NCBI GenBank assembly: GCA_947630445.1
Contig: CANRHQ010000010.1
Span: 1-37,095, forward strand
Length of the DNA: 37,095 nt
Direction of reading: 5' to 3'
Source of the DNA: an uncultured Clostridia bacterium
Lineage (GTDB): Bacteria; Bacillota; Clostridia; TANB77; CAG-508
Numbering within the stretch: position 1 is the stretch's first letter; each line of letters begins with the position of its first letter. A program made the translations under genes and the position numbers. Shown here in pieces: positions 1 through 8,878 of this stretch. The notes beneath the pieces were generated by a model that saw only the letters and a program-made list of their open reading frames with translations, searched no databases and was not told where the DNA came from.

Positions 1-2
1 AA

Positions 3-518
3 ATGCCAATATCACAATTATCCATGATAATGCTAAATGTAGTATTAATAATTGCTGTATATTGTTCTATTTTTAATTTAATATCAATGATATGTTCAGA
101 AATAACAATCTCTGTTATTACATGTGTAGTTATATTTATTACAATGTTTATTGCACAAGCATTGTTAGGCGAAACTGCTAGCATACCTAAATATATAACA
201 CATTCATCTTTTGATTCAAATGGAGTTAAAAGTATTATAAGTCAAGAACTAAATCCTAATTATCCAGGAGATGATGTAGTAAAATTTGCAGAAACAATAT
301 ATCTATTATTACCACCTGGACAAGCAACGGAATTAACAAGTTCAGAATTTGTAGAGTCAATGGAAATAAGAGAAAAATTATATACTAAAGAAGAATTAGT
401 AGAAAAATTGGCAAAAAAAACAGAAAACTTACATAAAATTTCAATATATTCTCTTATACTAATTAGTATCATTAATGTTGGAGGTTTATGTTTATTTTCA
501 AAAAAAGAATTAAAGTAG
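3..518 (+). CDS. ABC-2 type transporter permease, C-terminal part (5' end outside the window)
   Basis: This is the downstream part of a polytopic membrane protein; the frame is open to the window edge, so the ATG at 3 is probably internal. Two hydrophobic stretches lie near the visible N-terminus (about residues 6-30 and 34-54). A soluble loop follows (about 55-143), then a last membrane helix (about 146-165) and a short basic end, FSKKELK. A large external loop before a final helix with a Lys-rich tail is typical of ABC-2 exporter permeases. The stop is 9 bp upstream of a histidine kinase gene, an arrangement common in two-component/ABC modules for antimicrobial peptide response. The substrate is unknown. 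The call rests on topology and context rather than a diagnostic motif. Confidence 0.5.
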   Translation: MPISQLSMIMLNVVLIIAVYCSIFNLISMICSEITISVITCVVIFITMFIAQALLGETASIPKYITHSSFDSNGVKSIISQELNPNYPGDDVVKFAETIYLLLPPGQATELTSSEFVESMEIREKLYTKEELVEKLAKKTENLHKISIYSLILISIINVGGLCLFSKKELK

Positions 519-527
519 GAGAAAAAA

Positions 528-1412
528 GTGAATATTAGTTTATTAATAATTGTAATAGTATTATTTTTTATTTGTATAGCAAATATAATAAAACTGTATT
601 TTATGAAAAAATCTATCAAAGAAATTGAAAGTACCTATAAATATGTTTTAAACACTGACACTAATAATATTATTACAATAACATCAAATGATAGAGATAT
701 AAAAAAATTAACAAATTGTATAAATAAACAATTAAAAGAACTACGAAATCAAAAATTGCAATATGAAAATGGAAATCAAGAGCTAAAAATATTAATAACA
801 GATATTTCACATGATCTTAGAACACCACTTACAGCAATTAATTGTTATGTTGAAACACTTGAAGAAGAAAAATTAAATGAAAAACAAAAAGAGTGTGTAG
901 AAATTATAAAAACTAAAACAAAAGAATTAACTTATCTTACAGAACAATTAAGAGATTTATCAATAGGTATAGAGTTAGAAAAAAAGGTAAAAAAAGAAAA
1001 TTGTTGTATAAATGATATCTTAGAAGAAATATTAGCAAGCTATTATGATTCATTTAAAACTAAAAATATAGTTCCTAATATTAACATATGTGAAAAAAAG
1101 ATATATAGAAATATAGATAAAGATATGTTAATTAGAATTTTTGAAAATTTGATATCAAATATTATTAAATATAGTGATGGTAATTGTAGTATTACATTAA
1201 ATGAAGATGGAAAAATGTCTTTTTCAAATAAAGCAAGTAAATTAGATGTAATAACAGTAAAAAGGATTTTTGATAGATACTACACTTTAGAAAATATGAA
1301 AAAATATTCAGGATTAGGACTTTCAATAGCAAAACAATTGGTTGAACTAAATGGAGGTACAATTACAGCAAAATATTTGAAAAATGAATTATATATTGAA
1401 TTAATGTTTTAA
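528..1412 (+). CDS. Small membrane sensor histidine kinase
   Basis: The protein has 294 residues and a GTG start preceded by TAGGAG. One N-terminal membrane helix (about residues 4-22) is followed by a coiled linker. The dimerisation/phosphoacceptor box is SHDLRTPL with His95. The ATP-binding domain shows the N box FENLISNIIKYS (Asn207 and Asn211) and the G2 box SGLGLSIAKQLV (about 261-272). The G1 box DxGxG is not recognisable; the stretch SFSNKASKLD stands where it is expected. There is no extracellular sensor domain. Small kinases of this kind often take their signal from a partner ABC transporter, which fits the permease gene 9 bp upstream. The response regulator and ATPase genes would lie outside the window. 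The kinase call is firm; the signal is inference. Confidence 0.85.
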   Translation: MNISLLIIVIVLFFICIANIIKLYFMKKSIKEIESTYKYVLNTDTNNIITITSNDRDIKKLTNCINKQLKELRNQKLQYENGNQELKILITDISHDLRTPLTAINCYVETLEEEKLNEKQKECVEIIKTKTKELTYLTEQLRDLSIGIELEKKVKKENCCINDILEEILASYYDSFKTKNIVPNINICEKKIYRNIDKDMLIRIFENLISNIIKYSDGNCSITLNEDGKMSFSNKASKLDVITVKRIFDRYYTLENMKKYSGLGLSIAKQLVELNGGTITAKYLKNELYIELMF

Positions 1413-1545
1413 AAAAGTAGAAATAACATTAACAATAAATACAAATTTTTACAAAAATTTTTCATTAAAAATACACATTAAATATAAAGTATGTTAAAAT
1501 GAATATGCGATAGATATAAAATGTAAAATACAAATAGGAGGAGTA

Positions 1546-3717
1546 ATGAAAGTACAAGACCTAAGAAAATTATTAGAAGAAACAGAAGACAAACTAACTA
1601 TATTTGTCAGTTTAGAGACATTAAAGAAATACAGTTTTAGTAATGGGGATCTTTTAAATTTAATAAATGAATTTTTAACAGATGAAGAAAAATTAAAACT
1701 ATTTGATTACTCGCATTTTCAACGATTAGATGAATGGATAAAAAGTAGCATACTTAAACAAATATCTGACCCAAATATGCAAGTTCAAATGCTATACAAT
1801 GATAATACCAGAAATGCATTATCAACATATCAAATAATAGATATTATAAAAAATTTAGGTGATAATGAAAAAACTCAAATATTACAAGACAAAGATTTTT
1901 TAGAAAAAAGTAAAATTAAAGATTATGATATAAAAAATATAATTTCTACATTAGAAGATGAGGCAAAATTAGAATTACTAGAAGATGTAGAGTTTATTAC
2001 AAATGGACTTGCTTTAAAAGATTATCAAATAACTGAATTGATAAAAGAAATAACTAGTGAAGAAAACAAAATAAAATTATTAGGTTCATATTCACTAGAA
2101 GCATATTCAAAAGTTGATATAATAAAAACATTAAATGATAATAACAAAATAGAGATAGTATTAAATGAAGAATTTGATAGATATTTTAAAATAGATATAT
2201 TAACTTCATTAGATTCTGATAGTCTATATACATTTCTTTCACGACATAAAGAATTTTGCACAAAAAATAATATTCGACCATTTGAAATTATAAAAAAATT
2301 TAATACTGAAAATCAAAAAAAGTTTATAGAAAAATTGGAACAATCAAATTTAACTCAAGATGAAAAACTAGAAATTTATGCTATTTTAAAACAAGAGGTA
2401 AAAGATAGCATTAATGTATCTGAATTAAAAGAAGAATACAAAACAGCTATTTCTATGAAAACAAATGAATTTAATACAAACATTGTATTAGACCTAGATA
2501 GAAATTTAGAAGATTATAGAGGACTAGATAATTTAATAAAAGTACAACCGGAGATACTTACAGAAGAAGAAAAAACAAGATTATTACAACTATGTGATAT
2601 TTGTCCTAATATGCAAGTAGTAAATCTATTAAATGATACAGTTGAAGAAGAATCAACTGCAACTGAATATAAAGATGCTGAAAAATGGATAACAGATCTA
2701 ATTAATAATTTAAAACCTGAATATTCAGATATACAAAAACTTGCAGTAATAGATAATGCAATAGGTAGAAAAATCAGTTATAGTCCAGATTTTGATACAG
2801 AAGTATTTGATGCAGATGATTGTAGAGCCTTATGGAAAATAATTAGTTCAGGATATGGTGTATGTAATGGAGTTGCAAATGTAGAAAAATATATTTTAAA
2901 AAGAGTTGGCATAGAAAGTGAAATGATAAGTAGTGGAAAACATACTTTTTTAAGAATTAAAAATATAGAACTACCACTTGCAAATGGCGAAACAATAAAA
3001 GGAGATACTATAGTAGATCCAACTTGGAATTTAGCAGAACATAGATTTGGAGGTTATCCTAACAATTTCTGCATAAGTTATGAAGAAGCAAGAAAAAACG
3101 ATATTGGTATAGATGGAAAAGACTATGAAAGCCATAGAAATGATGAAAAACTACAAGATGTAACATTAAGTTTAGAAGAGCAATGTTTAAGAAATTTATT
3201 TAAAAGTGTAGGATTAGCAGATGAACAAGGTCAATTTCCGATGAAAGATCTAGTAGAAAAATCAGAAATGTTGCATCAAATTTATGAAAATCAACCAAAT
3301 GAAAACATAAAAAAACAATTTTTATTACTTTCTCAAGTTTGTCCTGAATTTGTAACTTGTCAAAATTCTACAATGGGTATATTAAGCAATATATTATTAA
3401 AAAATGAAAAGTTAAAATTTAGCAAGTGTGTAGTAAATAGAGTTTATAATAAAGAGGATAAAGAAAAAAGACCTAATTTATATGTATATATAGATTTAGA
3501 TGAATTAGGAAAAAGATTTTATTATGCAGATAAATCTACAGGACAATTTGTACAATTATCACAAGAAGAATTTACACAACAATTTGAATGTTATCAAGAA
3601 GACTTAAATTTAAGTAAAGGAGTACGACCATGGGAAACAAAAGAACAATTCAAAGAGGAAATAGATTTATCTAAAAGCTCTGGAACAATAATTGCTAAGG
3701 AGGAAGAAGAAAGATGA
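1546..3717 (+). CDS. Large helical-repeat protein with a transglutaminase-like domain
   Basis: The protein has 723 residues, starting at an ATG after a strong AGGAGG. Residues about 20-290 hold about eight degenerate helical repeats of 33-42 residues, with cores such as YQIIDIIKNLGDNEK, YDIKNIISTLEDEAK and YQITELIKEI. Residues about 395-515 resemble a transglutaminase-like fold with an apparent Cys-His-Asp triad: Cys440 in GYGVCNGVANV, His466 in SGKHTFLRI and Asp491 in VDPTWN. The C-terminal 200 residues are not recognised. There is no signal peptide or membrane helix, so it is probably cytoplasmic unless exported unconventionally. The stop overlaps the next small gene by 4 bp. Members of this fold may be proteases, transamidases or inactive binders, so the reaction cannot be assigned. 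The domain call is fairly confident. Confidence 0.7.
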   Translation: MKVQDLRKLLEETEDKLTIFVSLETLKKYSFSNGDLLNLINEFLTDEEKLKLFDYSHFQRLDEWIKSSILKQISDPNMQVQMLYNDNTRNALSTYQIIDIIKNLGDNEKTQILQDKDFLEKSKIKDYDIKNIISTLEDEAKLELLEDVEFITNGLALKDYQITELIKEITSEENKIKLLGSYSLEAYSKVDIIKTLNDNNKIEIVLNEEFDRYFKIDILTSLDSDSLYTFLSRHKEFCTKNNIRPFEIIKKFNTENQKKFIEKLEQSNLTQDEKLEIYAILKQEVKDSINVSELKEEYKTAISMKTNEFNTNIVLDLDRNLEDYRGLDNLIKVQPEILTEEEKTRLLQLCDICPNMQVVNLLNDTVEEESTATEYKDAEKWITDLINNLKPEYSDIQKLAVIDNAIGRKISYSPDFDTEVFDADDCRALWKIISSGYGVCNGVANVEKYILKRVGIESEMISSGKHTFLRIKNIELPLANGETIKGDTIVDPTWNLAEHRFGGYPNNFCISYEEARKNDIGIDGKDYESHRNDEKLQDVTLSLEEQCLRNLFKSVGLADEQGQFPMKDLVEKSEMLHQIYENQPNENIKKQFLLLSQVCPEFVTCQNSTMGILSNILLKNEKLKFSKCVVNRVYNKEDKEKRPNLYVYIDLDELGKRFYYADKSTGQFVQLSQEEFTQQFECYQEDLNLSKGVRPWETKEQFKEEIDLSKSSGTIIAKEEEER

Positions 3718-3932
3718 ATATTATAAAAAAAATAATTTTATTTTTAAAAAATATATTTATCATGCAAAATAAAACAAAAGCATTAGAAGAATCTAAACAA
3801 ATTGAAGAATTAGATAGAAGAAATGAATTTATAAATACTGTAAAAATAAAGGTTAAAGAAAAGAAGCAAATTATTGAAACTCTAGTATGTGATGGAGATG
3901 GATTAGGAATACAAAAAAGTATAAAATTCTAA
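3714..3932 (+). CDS. Small protein of unknown function, coupled to the transglutaminase-like gene
   Basis: This 72-residue protein starts in an ATGA overlap with the preceding stop and has a good ribosome binding site (AAGGAGG) inside the upstream gene. The tight coupling implies joint translation. Residues 1-18 form a short hydrophobic/amphipathic stretch, NIIKKIILFLKNIFIM, that could touch the membrane. The rest is a charged, probably helical Lys/Glu-rich segment ending in CDGDGLGIQKSIKF. I do not recognise a family. Context suggests it assists or anchors the large repeat protein, but this is only inferred from the overlap. Confidence 0.6.
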   Translation: MNIIKKIILFLKNIFIMQNKTKALEESKQIEELDRRNEFINTVKIKVKEKKQIIETLVCDGDGLGIQKSIKF

Positions 3933-3955
3933 AAATATATTATTTATTAAAAATA

Positions 3956-3984
3956 TTGCAAAAAATGTATGTAAATGATAAAAT
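3956..3984 (+). promoter_or_regulatory. Sigma-A promoter for the gene at 4039
   Basis: A -35 TTGCAA is separated by 17 bp from a -10 TAAAAT that carries an extended TG dinucleotide. It sits in the gap after 3932 and about 55 bp before the next start codon, so the gene at 4039 is probably transcribed separately from the transglutaminase-like operon. Confidence 0.55.
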
Positions 3985-4038
3985 AGAACTGTTTCTATAA
4001 TATATACCTATAACATAAATATGTATAAGGAGGGCTAT

Positions 4039-4836
4039 ATGAGGTGGCGGAAACTTTTTGACAAAATCAGTTTTGTTGGTAACAACAAAATAGAAGGTGC
4101 AACTCAAAACAGGTTTTTTCAATGGATAAGCGACTTAGAGGAGGAAGGAATATCAGTAGAAAATTTTGAGTATTTATTTAGTTTAAACAAAAATATTACA
4201 TTTCCTATATCAGTAGAAGTGTTTTTTACACAATTACTTGTAGAAGATGCAAATGGTAAAAAATTTGAACTAAATTATAGTAACAAAGCAGATATAAGCC
4301 AGTTCTATATAACAGAAACTACTAACATGTTCGAAGTTGAAAGTACATATCGTTTAACACCTGAAGAAATCGAGATAATTGATGAAACATATACACCTAA
4401 AGGAAGTACTGTTTTAGATAATGAAAGAAAAGTACAATTTCATTATGATGAACAAGAAACTAGTGTAGAGTTACAAAAAGGATATGAGTATAAGTTACAT
4501 ATAAAATATCAATGTCAAGATCAAAATGTAAATGAAAAAGTTTTAAAATATCTTTGGAATTATGCTAACGATGATAGTAATGCTTTTAATGATGTATTAT
4601 CAGTTTTTGCTTACATGTTACAAATTTTGAAAAGGTGCCACAACATATCAATTAAAACTTTCTATTCAGATGATGAAGAAAATGACATAATACCTTTGTC
4701 AAGAATAGATATGCATGAAAATGTAGTATTAAAGTATTTTTACACAAAAACAATAAAACAAACAATTACATGTTTATATCAAATGAAAATGTATATGTCA
4801 GTAAAATTATTCATGTCAATACAAATGAATAGATAA
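4039..4836 (+). CDS. Protein of unknown function, possibly frameshifted near its end
   Basis: The start is placed at 4039 because AAGGAGGG at 4027-4034 lies correctly upstream; an in-frame ATG at 4021 overlaps that site. The protein has 265 residues, is soluble and acidic, with no signal peptide or membrane helix, and no family is recognised. The last 28 residues, from about 4750, are Met-rich and unlike the rest. Re-reading one base of the A-run at 4746-4750 gives a more ordinary tail (YMFISNENVYVSKIIHV) ending at a TAG at 4830-4832. An A may be missing here, by mutation or sequencing error. A terminator follows. Confidence 0.6.
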   Translation: MRWRKLFDKISFVGNNKIEGATQNRFFQWISDLEEEGISVENFEYLFSLNKNITFPISVEVFFTQLLVEDANGKKFELNYSNKADISQFYITETTNMFEVESTYRLTPEEIEIIDETYTPKGSTVLDNERKVQFHYDEQETSVELQKGYEYKLHIKYQCQDQNVNEKVLKYLWNYANDDSNAFNDVLSVFAYMLQILKRCHNISIKTFYSDDEENDIIPLSRIDMHENVVLKYFYTKTIKQTITCLYQMKMYMSVKLFMSIQMNR

Positions 4837-4839
4837 GAG

Positions 4840-4867
4840 AAATGGGACCCAATAAGGCCCCATTTTT
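4840..4867 (+). terminator. Rho-independent terminator
   Basis: The arms AAATGGGACC and GGCCCCATTT form a 10-position stem with one mismatch around a 6-nt loop and run into a T tract. It closes the gene at 4039-4836. Confidence 0.75.
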
Positions 4868-4879
4868 ATATAAATTAAC

Positions 4880-4908
4880 TTGATAATAAAAATATTTTAT
4901 GATACTAT
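4880..4908 (+). promoter_or_regulatory. Sigma-A promoter for the deaminase gene
   Basis: TTGATA and TACTAT are spaced by 17 bp just after a terminator. The expected start point (about 4915) is only a few bases from the ribosome binding site, so there is no room for a riboswitch ahead of this purine-metabolism gene. Confidence 0.55.
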
Positions 4909-4930
4909 AACAAAAGGAAAGGACTAAAAA

Positions 4931-5422
4931 ATGGAAGAAAAAATTAAAGTTTCAGACGAAGAAGCAATGAAAATAGTAATTGAAGAATCAAGAAAAAACA
5001 GACTAAATGAATATCAAAAAGGAGGACCTTTTGGAGCAATGATTGTAAAAGATGGACAAATCATTAGTGTTGCACATAATACAGTTATAGAAAGTATGGA
5101 TGCAACAGCACATGCTGAAATAAATGCAATTAGATTAGCTTCAAAAAAACTAAAAACACATGATTTAAGTCAATGTAAACTATATACTAGTGCTGAGCCA
5201 TGCCCAATGTGTTTATCAGCAATAATTTGGGCTAATATAAAAGAAGTATATTATGCTAACACGAAAGAAGATGCAGGAAAAATAGGATTTAGAGATGATA
5301 TGATTTATGAATACATAAAAGGAAACAAAAAGGATTTAATTAATTTACATCAAATGAATAGAAAAGAAGCTATAAAAGTATTTGAAGAATTTGAAAAAAT
5401 AACTAATAAAAAAATGTATTAA
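4931..5422 (+). CDS. guaD: Guanine deaminase (cytidine-deaminase-like fold)
   Basis: The protein has 163 residues, the usual length for the small bacterial guanine deaminase, which turns guanine into xanthine and ammonia. Zinc-site motifs are visible: HAE with His61 and Glu63 (proton shuttle) and PCPMC with Cys91 and Cys94. The N-terminal GGPFGAMIV stretch and the C-terminal segment GFRDDMIYEYI resemble Bacillus GuaD as I remember it more than the tRNA adenosine deaminase TadA. The start has AAAGGAAAGG upstream and its own promoter. The next gene starts 15 bp downstream. TadA is the main alternative, but the C-terminal region argues against it. Confidence 0.8.
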   Translation: MEEKIKVSDEEAMKIVIEESRKNRLNEYQKGGPFGAMIVKDGQIISVAHNTVIESMDATAHAEINAIRLASKKLKTHDLSQCKLYTSAEPCPMCLSAIIWANIKEVYYANTKEDAGKIGFRDDMIYEYIKGNKKDLINLHQMNRKEAIKVFEEFEKITNKKMY

Positions 5423-5437
5423 ACAGAGGAGAAAAAA

Positions 5438-6334
5438 ATGTGGTTTGTTTTTACAATAGCAACTCTATTAAGTTGGGGAATAGCAGATTTATTTTATAAA
5501 AAGGGAGCAGAACCAAAAGATAAATATAGCCATTTAAAAACTACTATGATAGTAGGTTTTGTAATGGGAATACATGCTATATGTATGTTATTATTTACAG
5601 ATATGAATTATAATTTTGCAAATATATTAATATATTTGCCAGTATCAATGATGTATATATTATCAATGACAATTGGATATTTAGGGTTAAGATATTTAGA
5701 ATTATCAATATCTTCTCCAATACAAAATTCATCAGGTGCAGTTGCCGCACTATTTTGTGTAATATTTTTACATCAAAAATTAGATACAATAAGTACTATT
5801 GCAGTACTATGTATAAGTATAGGAATATTTTTACTTGGAGTAATTGAAAAATCTAAACAGAGTAAATATGAAATAGGTTTTATTGCATTCATGTTTCCAA
5901 TCATATATTGTGTAATAGATGCGTTAGGTACATTTTTTGATGCATATTATTTAGATAGTATAGAAAGTACACCATTAATAAATGTAACAGAATTAACTTT
6001 AGAAAATGTTGCAAATACATCTTACGAATTAACATTTTTGATATGTGCAATTTTAATATTTATTTTCTTAAAATTCATAAAAAAACAAAAAATTGTAGTA
6101 ACAGAGCAAAAAGATAGAGTAGGAGCAGCTATTTTTGAAACAATGGGACAATTTACATATGTTTACGCATTAAGTGGAAATAGTGCAGTAGCAGTAGCTG
6201 TAATTTCAGCATATAGTATTGTTTCTATAATATTATCAAGAATATTTTTAAAAGAAAAACTTACAAAAAAACAATATGCTGTAATTGCATTAGTTATATT
6301 AGGAATTGTATTATTAGGAATTATGGACACATAA
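5438..6334 (+). CDS. EamA/DMT-family membrane transporter
   Basis: This is a 298-residue protein with about ten hydrophobic helices arranged as two similar halves, as in the EamA drug/metabolite transporter family. The first half ends around residue 135, with a charged stretch KSKQSKYE between the halves. The second half ends with the EamA-like pattern AYSIVSIILSRIFLKEKLTKKQ and a last helix. The ribosome binding site is GAGGAG. It follows the deaminase gene closely and precedes a glycosyltransferase gene by 21 bp, so a shared transcript is likely. The cargo cannot be told from sequence. Confidence 0.8.
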   Translation: MWFVFTIATLLSWGIADLFYKKGAEPKDKYSHLKTTMIVGFVMGIHAICMLLFTDMNYNFANILIYLPVSMMYILSMTIGYLGLRYLELSISSPIQNSSGAVAALFCVIFLHQKLDTISTIAVLCISIGIFLLGVIEKSKQSKYEIGFIAFMFPIIYCVIDALGTFFDAYYLDSIESTPLINVTELTLENVANTSYELTFLICAILIFIFLKFIKKQKIVVTEQKDRVGAAIFETMGQFTYVYALSGNSAVAVAVISAYSIVSIILSRIFLKEKLTKKQYAVIALVILGIVLLGIMDT

Positions 6335-6355
6335 GTATAGGAGAAAATATTTAGA

Positions 6356-7936
6356 ATGAAAAATAGAAAAAAAGAATTATTAATAATATTATTTGCTTTA
6401 ATTATACAGACAATAATAATCATAATTTGTGGATTTGGTAAATCATATATACATATGGATGAAGCCTATTCACTTGGATTAGCAAGTTATGACAAAACAG
6501 AAATACAAAATAATGAAGATTTTTATGATAATTGGCATAATAAAGAATATTATGAAGATTATTTATCAGTGCAAGAAGATGAGTATGGAAAATACAGTCA
6601 AGTATATGAAAATCAAAAAAATGATGTTCACCCACCATTATATTATTTAATATTAAGAATTGCTATGGGATTTGGAAATCAGCATTTTTCTGTATGGCCT
6701 GGGATAATAATAAATATAGTTATATATTGGTTCATAACGATATTTATGTATTTAATATTACAAAAAATATTAAAAGATGAATCATATGTAAAAGAAAAAT
6801 CAATTATATTAGCATTTATATCTTCAATAACATTGGCATCACTAACAAGTGCAATATATATAAGGATGTATGCATTATCTACATTAAATGTATTAATAAT
6901 AACATTTTTACATATGAAACTATTAGAAAGTGAAAAGATAAATGTAAAATTACTTATTTGTATAAGTATATCAGCACTAATAGGTTCATTAACACATTAT
7001 TATTACTTATTCTATTTAGCAATGTTATATATAATTTTTGTAATAAAATACATAAAAGAAAAACAATATAAAATGTTATTTTATTATACATTATCTATGG
7101 TAATAGCTGGAATATTTTCATTAATAATATTCCCATATTCAATACAACATATGTTTTTCGGGTATAGAGGTCAAGGTGTAATAAGTAAATTACTTAATGT
7201 ACCAGAATTTTTAAAAAGCATTGTGCTATATATAGAAAAAACTAATAGATTCGCATTTAATAATTTATTATATATATTAATTTTAGCAATAATAATAATG
7301 TTAATATATAAAAAGATGAAAATAAAAGAAAATAATAAAGAAAAAGTAAGCAAATTTATAAAAATAATTATATTACCAACGCTATTTTACTTTATTCTAG
7401 TGGCAATAGCTTCACCATGGATAGAATTAAGATATATAATGCCAATAAGTGGATTAATGTTTGTATTAGTGATATACTATATATACTATTTATTAAAAAA
7501 GATATTCGATGAGAAAAAAAGTAATAAAATAATTATTATACTTTTTGTTATAATATTATTATCTCCGATAGTCTTTAAAATTGAACCAGAAGTATTATTT
7601 AGTGATAAAAGAGAAATTGTACAAAAACTTGGAAACGAGTTAAATATTCCAACGATATATTTATTTAATTCACAAAATAACAGATTTTTAGATGATATAT
7701 TATTATTTTCTATTATAGATGAATCATATGTGGCAAAAGATTTGGAATACACAGAAGAAAACATACAAAAAATATTACAACAAAAAGATATTTCAAAAGG
7801 TATTATTATATTCTTAAACGAGGGACAAAAAAATGATGATATTTTAGAAGTAGTAAAAAGAGCAACTAATTTAAATAATTGTGAATATCTAAAAAGACTA
7901 AATGCTTGTGATGTATATTATTTAAATAATAAATAA
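6356..7936 (+). CDS. Polytopic GT39/ArnT-like glycosyltransferase
   Basis: The protein has 526 residues and about 11-12 membrane helices. After the first helix comes HMDEAYSLG (Asp35-Glu36), and further on DVHPPLYYLIL. This acidic pair plus HPPLYY in the first external loops is the signature of GT-C polyprenyl-phosphate-sugar transferases such as PMT/ArnT-like GT39 enzymes. They move a sugar from a lipid-phosphate donor to protein or lipid on the outer face of the membrane. The C-terminal 110 residues are a soluble domain. Donor and acceptor are unknown. A second, diverged GT-C-like protein is encoded at 9718, with a pilin-like gene between them. Confidence 0.75.
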   Translation: MKNRKKELLIILFALIIQTIIIIICGFGKSYIHMDEAYSLGLASYDKTEIQNNEDFYDNWHNKEYYEDYLSVQEDEYGKYSQVYENQKNDVHPPLYYLILRIAMGFGNQHFSVWPGIIINIVIYWFITIFMYLILQKILKDESYVKEKSIILAFISSITLASLTSAIYIRMYALSTLNVLIITFLHMKLLESEKINVKLLICISISALIGSLTHYYYLFYLAMLYIIFVIKYIKEKQYKMLFYYTLSMVIAGIFSLIIFPYSIQHMFFGYRGQGVISKLLNVPEFLKSIVLYIEKTNRFAFNNLLYILILAIIIMLIYKKMKIKENNKEKVSKFIKIIILPTLFYFILVAIASPWIELRYIMPISGLMFVLVIYYIYYLLKKIFDEKKSNKIIIILFVIILLSPIVFKIEPEVLFSDKREIVQKLGNELNIPTIYLFNSQNNRFLDDILLFSIIDESYVAKDLEYTEENIQKILQQKDISKGIIIFLNEGQKNDDILEVVKRATNLNNCEYLKRLNACDVYYLNNK

Positions 7937-7962
7937 TATTAAAAAGAAAGGAATGATGTTTA

Positions 7963-8844
7963 ATGCAAAAATCAAAAGTTTATTTCACAAAAGAAATAAC
8001 GCCAGAAAGTTTAATCAAAATTTATGAAGCATTAGGAAAAGAATTAGAAGGAAAAGTAGCGGTAAAAATATCAACAGGAGAACCAGGTGGACACAATTTC
8101 CTAAATCCTAACTTGATTAAAGGATTAGTAAATAAACTAGATGGTACAATAGTAGAATGTAACACAGCATATGCAGGAAGAAGAAATACTACAGAAGAAC
8201 ATTGGAAAGCCATAAAAGAACATGGATTTATGGATATAGCAAAAGTTGATATTATGGATGAAGATGGAGATATGTCAATACCTGTAAAGAATGGTTTACA
8301 TTTAAAAGGAAATTATGTTGGAGCACATTTAGCAAATTATGACTCAATGCTTATGTTATCACATTTCAAAGGACATGCTATGGGAGGATTTGGAGGAGCA
8401 TTAAAAAATATGTCAATTGGAGTTGCTTCTTCAGCAGGAAAAACATGGATTCATACAGCAGGAAGTACAAAAGTTCCAAACGAATTATGGGGAAATTTGC
8501 CAAAGCAAGATTATTTCCTAGAATCAATGGCAGAAGCAGATGAATCAGTTATAAATTATATGAAAGGAAATATAGTTTATATTAATGTAATTAACAATAT
8601 TTCAATTGATTGTGACTGTGATAATAACCCAGAAGCACCATGTATGGCTGATATTGGAATTACAGCATCACTTGATCCTGTAGCAATAGATAAAGCATGC
8701 CTAGATTTTATATATAATTCAGAAGATCCAGGAAAACAAAGACTAATTAATCGAATAGAAGAAAAACATGGAATTAGAACAGTAGAACATGCAGAAGAAT
8801 TAGGAATAGGAACAACTAATTATGAATTAATAAGTATAGACTAA
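7963..8844 (+). CDS. DUF362 domain-containing protein
   Basis: This 293-residue protein matches the DUF362 pattern across its length: KVAVKISTGEPGGHNFLNP near the N-terminus, the central SHFKGHAMGGFGGALKNMSIG, and the late segment SLDPVAIDKACLDFI. Many family members carry ferredoxin-type 4Fe-4S motifs. Here only a short Cys cluster is present (CDCDNNPEAPC, about residues 210-222) and no CxxCxxCxxxC motif, so it is either cluster-free or atypical. The family has no well-established biochemical function. Translation starts after AAAGGAATG. It sits between a glycosyltransferase gene and a pilin-like gene, and nothing ties it clearly to either. Confidence 0.8.
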   Translation: MQKSKVYFTKEITPESLIKIYEALGKELEGKVAVKISTGEPGGHNFLNPNLIKGLVNKLDGTIVECNTAYAGRRNTTEEHWKAIKEHGFMDIAKVDIMDEDGDMSIPVKNGLHLKGNYVGAHLANYDSMLMLSHFKGHAMGGFGGALKNMSIGVASSAGKTWIHTAGSTKVPNELWGNLPKQDYFLESMAEADESVINYMKGNIVYINVINNISIDCDCDNNPEAPCMADIGITASLDPVAIDKACLDFIYNSEDPGKQRLINRIEEKHGIRTVEHAEELGIGTTNYELISID

Positions 8845-8878
8845 AAAAATAAATAATTAAATAAGGAGGATTAAAAAT

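Noticed and set aside
1430..1480. AT-only inverted repeat after the histidine kinase gene as a terminator
   Set aside because: AAATTTTT/AAAAATTT has a 2-nt loop and no GC pairs or clear T tract, too weak to claim.
3940..4122. 60-residue frame on the - strand
   Set aside because: It covers a + strand promoter and ribosome binding site, has no start signal of its own and no recognisable motif.
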